Notes under the pieces: generated by a model
The model's database searches: none
What the model saw: the letters and a program-made list of their open reading frames with translations, nothing else
What the model was told of the DNA's origin: nothing
NCBI GenBank assembly: GCA_020636195.1
Contig: JACJYH010000012.1
Location: forward strand, 1-18,822
Source: Lewinellaceae bacterium
GTDB taxonomy: Bacteria > Bacteroidota > Bacteroidia > Chitinophagales > Saprospiraceae
Reading direction: 5' to 3'
Length of the DNA: 18,822 nucleotides
Program-made: the position numbers and the translations under genes
Shown: one piece after another, positions 13,029 through 18,822 of the stretch
Position numbering within the stretch: the stretch's first letter is position 1
Layout of the letters: each line of letters starts with the position of its first letter

Positions 13029-14350
13029 TTTATGCCATTTCTCCCATTGACGGAAGGTATTACAACACCACAAAATCTTTGCAGACTTATTTTTCTGAGT
13101 ATGCACTTATTAAATATCGTGTGTATGTCGAAATAGAATACTTAAAGAAATTGGCAAAACTATCTCTACCCTCCTTGACCTTAAGCGAAGACGAGATATT
13201 ACTCATAGACAAAATCAGCCACGTCACTGAAAATGATATCTTTGAAATCAAAGAAATTGAGAAGACAACAAATCATGACGTCAAAGCGGTGGAATATTTT
13301 ATAAAAAATAAGCTACATGCTGCTTCCTTGTCAAGAATAGAAGAATTCGTTCATATTGGACTTACATCGCAAGATATCAATAACACTGCAGTACCATTAT
13401 CGCTGAAGAATGCCTTACAAACTGAGATCATCCCTAAGATAAAAGAGGTCATAGCACAATTTGGAACGATGATGGAAACCTATCAGGGAGTGCCTATGCT
13501 CGCCCGTACGCATGGTCAACCAGCATCACCAACTACCTTAGGGAAAGAAATCGGCGTCTTTCATGAAAGATTGGTGGAACAATTTAAAATCCTTGAAAAC
13601 ATACAAATAAAATGCAAATTTGGTGGAGCAACGGGTAATTTCAATGCACACAAAGTTGCTTACCAACATATAAATTGGCCTGAATTTGGAGATCATTTTT
13701 GCGCACATTTAGGATTGGTTAGATCACAAAAGACAACGCAAATAGCCCATTACGATGACATTGCAGAGATTTGTCATGCGATAATTCGGATTAACACCAT
13801 TCTGATCGATGCTTGTAGAGATTTTTGGCAGTACATTTCCATGGAATATTTCACACAAAGGGTAAATCAAAATGAAGTGGGGTCGTCAGCTATGCCACAC
13901 AAAGTGAATCCAATTGACTTTGAAAATGCGGAAGGGAATCTCGGCATGGCCAATGCGATTTTTGACCATCTTGCATCAAAATTACCTATTTCCAGATTAC
14001 AGAGAGATTTAACGGACAGCACAGTGCTGAGAAATATCGGTGTGCCTTTTGCTCATAGTGTCATAGCATACACTTCATTATTAAAAGGACTTTTGAAGAT
14101 ACATGTCAATCGCGCAGCATTGGAAAGAGACCTTGATCTCAATTGGGCGGTGGTGGCCGAAGCGATACAAACAGTTCTAAGACGCGAAGGATATCCGAAG
14201 CCATACGAGGCATTGAAAGGCCTTACACGTGGGCATAATCATCTCAACAAAGAAGCCATCCATAATTTTATTGGCACACTAGACATCAATGATGCTGTCA
14301 AAGATGAACTCTTGCAGATTACACCACACAATTATTTGGGGTATTATTGA
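13025..14350 (+). CDS. purB: Adenylosuccinate lyase
   Basis: A 441-residue enzyme of the fumarase/aspartase superfamily. It cleaves SAICAR to AICAR and adenylosuccinate to AMP, each with release of fumarate, in purine synthesis. The N-terminus ISPIDGRYY (5-13), TSQDINNTA, ARTHGQPASPTT (H163 in the conserved THG) and the fumarate-lyase signature SSAMPHKVNPIDFENAEGN starting at S287 identify it; one of S287/S288 on the mobile loop is the catalytic serine. The PIDGRYY start and PIDFENAEGN match the E. coli-like PurB branch. The gene overlaps the ppk1 stop by four bases, so its translation is probably coupled to ppk1 and no separate promoter is seen. Housekeeping function; nothing broken. Confidence 0.97.
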   Translation: MIYAISPIDGRYYNTTKSLQTYFSEYALIKYRVYVEIEYLKKLAKLSLPSLTLSEDEILLIDKISHVTENDIFEIKEIEKTTNHDVKAVEYFIKNKLHAASLSRIEEFVHIGLTSQDINNTAVPLSLKNALQTEIIPKIKEVIAQFGTMMETYQGVPMLARTHGQPASPTTLGKEIGVFHERLVEQFKILENIQIKCKFGGATGNFNAHKVAYQHINWPEFGDHFCAHLGLVRSQKTTQIAHYDDIAEICHAIIRINTILIDACRDFWQYISMEYFTQRVNQNEVGSSAMPHKVNPIDFENAEGNLGMANAIFDHLASKLPISRLQRDLTDSTVLRNIGVPFAHSVIAYTSLLKGLLKIHVNRAALERDLDLNWAVVAEAIQTVLRREGYPKPYEALKGLTRGHNHLNKEAIHNFIGTLDINDAVKDELLQITPHNYLGYY

Positions 14351-14534
14351 AATAAATCACAACCATTAAGATGTATAAAACCCTGGGTTTGGTAAATCCT
14401 TTGCGGCTCAATTCTTCTATATTTTCTTGAACTACTTTGACAATTCATTGTTTGTATGACACTAAAAAATTGTAAACTCTTTGCTATCTATGGATTAAAA
14501 GTATGATCGATTTTAGTCTTTAATCAAGATATGT

Positions 14535-15413
14535 ATGCGTGTTAAATCTGTTGAATCAATCGTAAGTCCTCCTTCTCCGCACTTCGTTGGTGATGGCTTC
14601 AGGGTGCATAATTTTATTCCAAGTGCAAGAGGTCTAAGCAGGGAAAGGATGGATCCATTTGTCATGTTAGATTATAATTCAAAGTTTTATTTTGAAGCCA
14701 GCGCAACCCCAAAAGGTGTAGGTGTTCATCCACATAGAGGATTTGAAACCGTTACCATCGCATATCAAGGGAAGGTGGAACATCACGATAGCAGTGGCGG
14801 TGGCGGTATCATAGGTGAGGGTGATGTTCAATGGATGACGGCTGCACGTGGCGTCTTACACAAAGAATTTCATGAAAAAGAATGGAGTAAAAATGGAGGC
14901 ATTTTTCAAATGGTGCAGCTGTGGGTGAATCTTCCCGCAAAGGATAAAAGGGCATCGCCCAAATACCAATCCATAGAAAATAAAAAAATGGGCAAATGGC
15001 AACTACCTGATAATTCTGTATTTGTAGATATTATTGCCGGGGAACTTCACGGTATAAAAGGTGCTGCTGACACATTCACACCTATGCATATGTATAATGT
15101 AAAGATGATAAAAGGCGGTATCTGCGATTTGAGTTTTCCGAAACATTACAATACTGCACTTTTGGTTATAGAAGGAAGTATCTCTGTAAATTCTACACAT
15201 GAAGCGCTTACGGATCATTTTGTTTTGATGGCAAATGATGGAGAAAATTTTCACATTGAAGCGACTGAAGAAACTAAAATATTGGTCATGAGTGGTGAGC
15301 CTATTCGAGAACCTATAGTTTCTTACGGTCCATTTGTCATGAATACAGAGGAAGAACTCCAGCAAGCGTATGAAGACTTTAGAAATGGAAAATTTGGCCA
15401 TTTAGCAGATTGA
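14535..15413 (+). CDS. Pirin family protein
   Basis: A 292-residue bicupin of the pirin family. The four metal ligands are visible in the N-terminal cupin: H65 and H67 in HPHRGFETVT, then H109 and E111 in LHKEF, matching H56, H58, H101 and E103 of human pirin. The RMDPFVMLDY (38-47) and GDVQWMTAARGVLH segments are also typical. The C-terminal cupin (about 175-280) lacks a full metal set, as usual. Bacterial pirins include quercetin 2,3-dioxygenases (E. coli YhaK/YhhW) and regulators of metabolism, so the substrate is uncertain. It stands alone, 184 bases after purB and with no coupled partner. I found no clear promoter match in the upstream gap. Confidence 0.93.
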   Translation: MRVKSVESIVSPPSPHFVGDGFRVHNFIPSARGLSRERMDPFVMLDYNSKFYFEASATPKGVGVHPHRGFETVTIAYQGKVEHHDSSGGGGIIGEGDVQWMTAARGVLHKEFHEKEWSKNGGIFQMVQLWVNLPAKDKRASPKYQSIENKKMGKWQLPDNSVFVDIIAGELHGIKGAADTFTPMHMYNVKMIKGGICDLSFPKHYNTALLVIEGSISVNSTHEALTDHFVLMANDGENFHIEATEETKILVMSGEPIREPIVSYGPFVMNTEEELQQAYEDFRNGKFGHLAD

Positions 15414-15657
15414 CAGGAAAAACATTTTTCTTACATCTAATAATGACAGTATCCAAAATGTTAATCCCACAGTAAAAAGAAGCTGCATATCTTAAAATTA
15501 TGTAACTTCGGCTTGAATTTCAGGTAGTTGGTCTTTTTCATTGAGTGACCTTACCATGAGATTGGATTACAACATGATTCCATAGAATGACTTAAGAACC
15601 GATTTTCAATGGAGTTTTGTTGGTAATGGTATGATTCACTTCAATTCAAAACATCTT

Positions 15658-17118
15658 ATGAATAAATTATTGATTTCGGGTTTGTTTTTCTTAGCCTTTT
15701 TCGGAAAAATAAAGGCTCAACAATGGATAGATGAGCAGTACCAATTTGTGACACAATCTGACATCCGGTATGGTTCCGCTTATGATTTTACCGGAGAACT
15801 GAAACCACTGCATATGGATATTTATATGCCGGTTTGTGATATCAGTCAAACTACCCACTTAAAACCGCTCATCGTTTGGTTCCATGGAGGTGCATTTATC
15901 GCAGGAAATAAGAACGATACCAGTATCAAAGACATGTGTCAAACCTTTGCATCACGTGGTTATGTGACGGCAAGTGTAGAATACAGATTGGGGATGGTAT
16001 CTGATGACAGAGCTTGGAATTGTAACTATCCCGATTATAGTTGTGTCTTTGCGGCTGACAGTGCTGAGTGGGCAAGAGCCTATTATAGGTCTATTCAAGA
16101 TGGCAAAGGAGCATTGAGATTTCTCATCAATCATTATCAAAATTATGGTATCGATACATCAAATATTTTTCTTGCCGGAGAAAGTGCAGGAAGCTTCATT
16201 GCATTGGGCATCGGGTTGATGGACGTATCTGAAGAAAGACCAAAAGAGACGTATGCCACAACAGCTGTTCCTTTGCCAAACCCGCAAACAATAGGAACAA
16301 ATGGATGTGCATATAATTCGGGCAAAGTATTTACAGGTACCTCCATCTCAAGACCTGATTTAGGAGGCATTGACGGTACAATTGAGCCAACGAATATTCA
16401 TTTCACCATCAAAGGGATCGGCAATATCTATGGTGGAATGATGAGTGACCTACTTAAGAAAATCCCAACCAACAAACCGAAACCTGCCATTTACTCCTTC
16501 CACAGACCTTGTGATATGGTCGTGCCCATCGACAGCAATTTTGTGTTTTGGGGACTATCATGGTGTTTTACGCATGGATACAATTGCTACGGCGTACAAA
16601 ACAACCATGTAAAACTTTATGGCAGCAGAGCATTTAGCCAATGGAATACTGCTAAAAACTATGGTTACACCATCCAAAATGAATTTACATCAGTAGAATT
16701 TCCTTATAATTTTTTACTTGGAACCGGAAGCTGCGCTGACCAAGTGAATAATCCATGTCATGGATATGATAATAGAAGCCTCAGAGAAAAAAATCTGGCC
16801 AAATTCTTCTCCACCCTTGTCACAAGTCAGATTCCATGTGTCAGAGTTGAGACGCAAGAGACATTTGATGACATCGGCATCCAAGTGTATCCAAATCCCA
16901 CAGAAGGGAAAGTATATATTCAGCGTTCAAAAGAGCTCAGTTCCGTAACCTATACCTTTGAATTGCGTAGTATGATGGGTGTTGTTCTGAAGGAATTTTC
17001 ATGTGATGCAAGTCAAGGCAATGTCATTGACATCACAGACTTACCGCCAGGCATCTATTTTCTAAACATCAAGGACAATTCTGAAATAATTCATACAAAT
17101 AAGATTATCAAATACTAA
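15658..17118 (+). CDS. Secreted esterase-type hydrolase with T9SS tail
   Basis: A 486-residue predicted secreted alpha/beta-hydrolase. From the ATG at 15658 it has a classic signal peptide (basic start, hydrophobic core, cleavage near KAQQ); an in-frame ATG at 15631 would add nine residues before it. The carboxylesterase core has the oxyanion motif HGGAF (76-80), nucleophile S176 in GESAG, a likely acid D286 in PCDMVVP and possible histidine H368 in PCHGYDN. Several cysteines suggest disulfides in an extracellular protein. From about residue 405 the IQVYPNPTEGKVYI stretch through the GIYFLNI and KIIKY end is a type A type IX secretion sorting domain, so the protein is probably exported and anchored or released at the cell surface. 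Natural substrate unknown. Confidence 0.88.
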   Translation: MNKLLISGLFFLAFFGKIKAQQWIDEQYQFVTQSDIRYGSAYDFTGELKPLHMDIYMPVCDISQTTHLKPLIVWFHGGAFIAGNKNDTSIKDMCQTFASRGYVTASVEYRLGMVSDDRAWNCNYPDYSCVFAADSAEWARAYYRSIQDGKGALRFLINHYQNYGIDTSNIFLAGESAGSFIALGIGLMDVSEERPKETYATTAVPLPNPQTIGTNGCAYNSGKVFTGTSISRPDLGGIDGTIEPTNIHFTIKGIGNIYGGMMSDLLKKIPTNKPKPAIYSFHRPCDMVVPIDSNFVFWGLSWCFTHGYNCYGVQNNHVKLYGSRAFSQWNTAKNYGYTIQNEFTSVEFPYNFLLGTGSCADQVNNPCHGYDNRSLREKNLAKFFSTLVTSQIPCVRVETQETFDDIGIQVYPNPTEGKVYIQRSKELSSVTYTFELRSMMGVVLKEFSCDASQGNVIDITDLPPGIYFLNIKDNSEIIHTNKIIKY

Positions 17119-17134
17119 TGTATAACACATATTA

Positions 17135-17488
17135 ATGATATTAACAAATGTCCATCCCAAGCTTCCAATGCGTGACATAGAGACCACAAAACAGTTTTAT
17201 GAAAAACAACTTGCCTTTGATGTCATTGCACAATACCCTGATTATTTGATTTTACAAAGAGATCACGTACAAATTCACTTTTTCAAGTTCGACGATCTCA
17301 ATCCCTCAGAAAACTATGGTCAAGTCTATATCCGCACAGACGACATACATGCACTTTACTGTAGCTTCATAGACAATGCCGTAGCCATCCATCCAAATGG
17401 TCAGCTAGAAGAAAAACCATGGAATCAGATCGAGTTTTCCATCTTAGATCCGGACAACAATTTATTGACATTTGGGCAAGGAATTTGA
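17135..17488 (+). CDS. VOC/glyoxalase-fold protein
   Basis: A 117-residue protein of the vicinal-oxygen-chelate superfamily, similar to the bleomycin-resistance/glyoxalase group. The pattern is two beta-alpha-beta-beta-beta units: PKLPMRDIETTKQFYEKQLAF (8-28) with the usual start of helix 1, then strands ending in VQIHFFKF; the second unit begins VYIRTDDIHALY and ends IEFSILDPDNNLLTFGQ, the typical DPDGN-like C-terminal turn. The ATG at 17135 is 17 bases after the esterase stop, so it may be co-transcribed. Such proteins bind hydrophobic or glycopeptide-like antibiotics in some cases, but the true ligand here is unknown. Confidence 0.85.
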   Translation: MILTNVHPKLPMRDIETTKQFYEKQLAFDVIAQYPDYLILQRDHVQIHFFKFDDLNPSENYGQVYIRTDDIHALYCSFIDNAVAIHPNGQLEEKPWNQIEFSILDPDNNLLTFGQGI

Positions 17489-17652
17489 TGGTTTCATAAT
17501 TAGAAAGGATAGATTGTGACTAGGAGCGAAAAATGTGTATTCCTTTATAATGCACATAAAGAACTACATCAAGCTAACTATCGAATTGATGAGAAACTAT
17601 GAAGCTTGTAAAAAACCGGGAAAATAAGTTTTAATAAATTATTATTGTTTTA

Positions 17653-17660
17653 TAGATTTG
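17653..17660 (+). promoter_or_regulatory. Candidate -7 promoter box of TPR gene
   Basis: TAGATTTG fits TAnnTTTG, the Bacteroidota -7 consensus. A weak -33-like GTTTT ends at 17632, 20 bases upstream. Transcription from here would leave a leader of about 35 bases before the ATG at 17701. Confidence 0.4.
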
Positions 17661-17700
17661 TTGTGTTTAGGGGTAAGTTGAAATTCTTTAATCTTCAACA

Positions 17701-18822
17701 ATGAAAACTGATATATATAAATTGAATATGGAACCTTTGTCCTCATTTGCTATTAACATCGCTGCAAGCATTGTTTTTGAAACTTTTAAGGGAGTTATTG
17801 ATGGAGATGCTCAGAAACAATTAAAAACTGTCTTTAACAAGTCAATAAATACCTTAATTATTAACTCCATTATTAGAGATAAAGAAAAAAAAGAATTTGA
17901 AAAATTCCTTGAAAAATATACAGCAAATCCTTTTTCTTTAAACGAAGAAGAGAGAATAAAATATAATTCTTTTGTAAAAATCTTCGAACAGATACTTCCC
18001 TCATATGAAAAGGCGAACAGATTTGTACTGAATAGACGTATAGAAGACCTTACTTCTATCATAAAATCTGAAAAGGAGTCCGAAATTAAGTCATTGACAG
18101 AAAGAATAGATGATTTAAAAGAATTAAGAGTATATGATAAAAGTAAAATAGAAAGTCTAAATACTGAAATAGCTAAGATCGAGAAAGAATATCAACTTAA
18201 AATCCAACAGCTTGAAGAAATAGGCAATGCAAGTTTAAAAGTTGGTGAAGAGTTATATAAAGAAGCACTTGATTTAGTATTTGTCAATAAAATAGATGAA
18301 GCTCTTGAAATATTAAATGAAAAGAGACTAGAAGATACTGAAAAACACATCAGAGAAAATAGGAAAAAGGAAGATTTTGAGCTTGCACAGAGAAGAATTT
18401 TAAAAGCACGATTATATATCATAAAAGCACAATTTGAAGAAGCAAAAATACAATTTGAAAAAGCTATTACTATTAACAAAACACCTTCTAACATATTTGA
18501 ATATGCTAAATATTTGCAAGAGCTAAAGTATTTAGATAAGGCATTGGAAAAATACGAAGAAGCATTGATGATATATAGAGAACTAGCCAAGGAAAACCCA
18601 AGAACATATTTGTCATATGTAGCGATGACTTTGAACAATTTAGCTAATTTACATTCGGATAAAAATGAATTTCCACAGGCATTGGAAAAATACGAAGAAG
18701 CATTGCAGATTTATAGAGAACTAACCAAAGAAAACCCAAGAACCTATTTGCCTGATGTAGCGATGACTTTGAACAATTTGGCTAATTTACATTCGGATAA
18801 AAATGAATTTCCACAGGCTTTG
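17701..18822 (+). CDS. TPR-repeat protein, 3' end outside window
   Basis: An open frame of 374 codons from the ATG at 17701 to the window edge with no stop, so the protein is longer. An N-terminal block (about 1-120) starts with a hydrophobic helix, SFAINIAASIVFETFKGVI, and is otherwise charged and helical; I do not recognise it. A coiled coil follows (about 120-180, EIKSLTERIDDLKE...). From about residue 220 come TPR motifs, and from 18541 onward a 46-residue unit (138 bp; ALEKYEEAL...RELAKENPRTYL...MTLNNLANLHSDKNEFPQ) is repeated almost exactly, two full copies plus the first two codons of a third. Similar TPR arrays occur in kinesin-light-chain-like and STAND/NLR-type defence proteins, where they sense partners or ligands. 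What, if anything, the N-terminal part triggers is unknown. The high A/T and the recently duplicated repeats suggest rapid evolution. Confidence 0.85.
   Translation, partial: MKTDIYKLNMEPLSSFAINIAASIVFETFKGVIDGDAQKQLKTVFNKSINTLIINSIIRDKEKKEFEKFLEKYTANPFSLNEEERIKYNSFVKIFEQILPSYEKANRFVLNRRIEDLTSIIKSEKESEIKSLTERIDDLKELRVYDKSKIESLNTEIAKIEKEYQLKIQQLEEIGNASLKVGEELYKEALDLVFVNKIDEALEILNEKRLEDTEKHIRENRKKEDFELAQRRILKARLYIIKAQFEEAKIQFEKAITINKTPSNIFEYAKYLQELKYLDKALEKYEEALMIYRELAKENPRTYLSYVAMTLNNLANLHSDKNEFPQALEKYEEALQIYRELTKENPRTYLPDVAMTLNNLANLHSDKNEFPQAL

Noticed and set aside
14378..14390. AAACCC/GGGTTT palindrome as terminator of ppk1-purB
   Set aside because: The stem is short with a minimal loop and no T-run follows, so it is too weak to call.
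15417..15430. GAAAAA/TTTTTC hairpin after the pirin gene
   Set aside because: An almost pure A/T stem with a two-base loop is expected often in this composition; termination is not supported.
18192..18638. Minus-strand 148-residue frame rich in Ser, Leu and Phe
   Set aside because: It is the antisense of Glu/Lys-rich coiled coil and TPR coding sequence, which produces long open frames of this composition.

Overview
The window looks like a chromosomal segment of a Bacteroidota bacterium, possibly of the Saprospiria/Chitinophagia type (the class is inference). The evidence is low GC with a strong preference for A/T-ending codons, almost no Shine-Dalgarno sequences, TAnnTTTG-type promoter boxes, a secreted hydrolase with a type IX secretion (T9SS) C-terminal sorting domain, a TlpA-family lipoprotein, and a Sir2 protein lacking the zinc cysteines.

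Layout. (1) 7-879: a tight cassette of a DUF5675 protein and two tiny membrane proteins, closed by a strong intrinsic terminator; it resembles the end of a phage-like or envelope-lysis module. (2) 1152-7961: a five-gene defence operon with start/stop overlaps or short gaps: Xre-family regulator, OLD-family ATPase/TOPRIM nuclease, type III DNA methyltransferase (Mod), an unrecognised 116-residue protein, and the type III restriction subunit (Res). Mod and Res carry all the motifs I looked for. A promoter with symmetric TTG/CAA elements sits just upstream. (3) 7962-8651: a gene-free stretch with a possible zinc-ribbon coding remnant, an 11-bp tandem repeat and helically phased A/T tracts. (4) 8652-10754, minus strand: a TlpA-like thioredoxin lipoprotein followed by a sirtuin. 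(5) 10941-14350: polyphosphate kinase overlapping adenylosuccinate lyase. (6) 14535-17488: pirin, T9SS-exported esterase and a VOC/glyoxalase-fold protein. (7) 17701 to the window edge: a TPR protein with nearly identical 46-residue repeats and an unrecognised helical N-terminus, cut off by the window end.

The defence operon is the most interesting system. A type III restriction-modification pair is translationally coupled to an unknown small protein and preceded by an OLD nuclease and its own regulator. This suggests one multi-part defence island in which the regulator sets expression, Mod and Res modify and cut, and the OLD protein adds a second nuclease arm. The rest is mostly housekeeping or envelope genes, apart from the TPR gene at the edge, which could belong to a second accessory locus.
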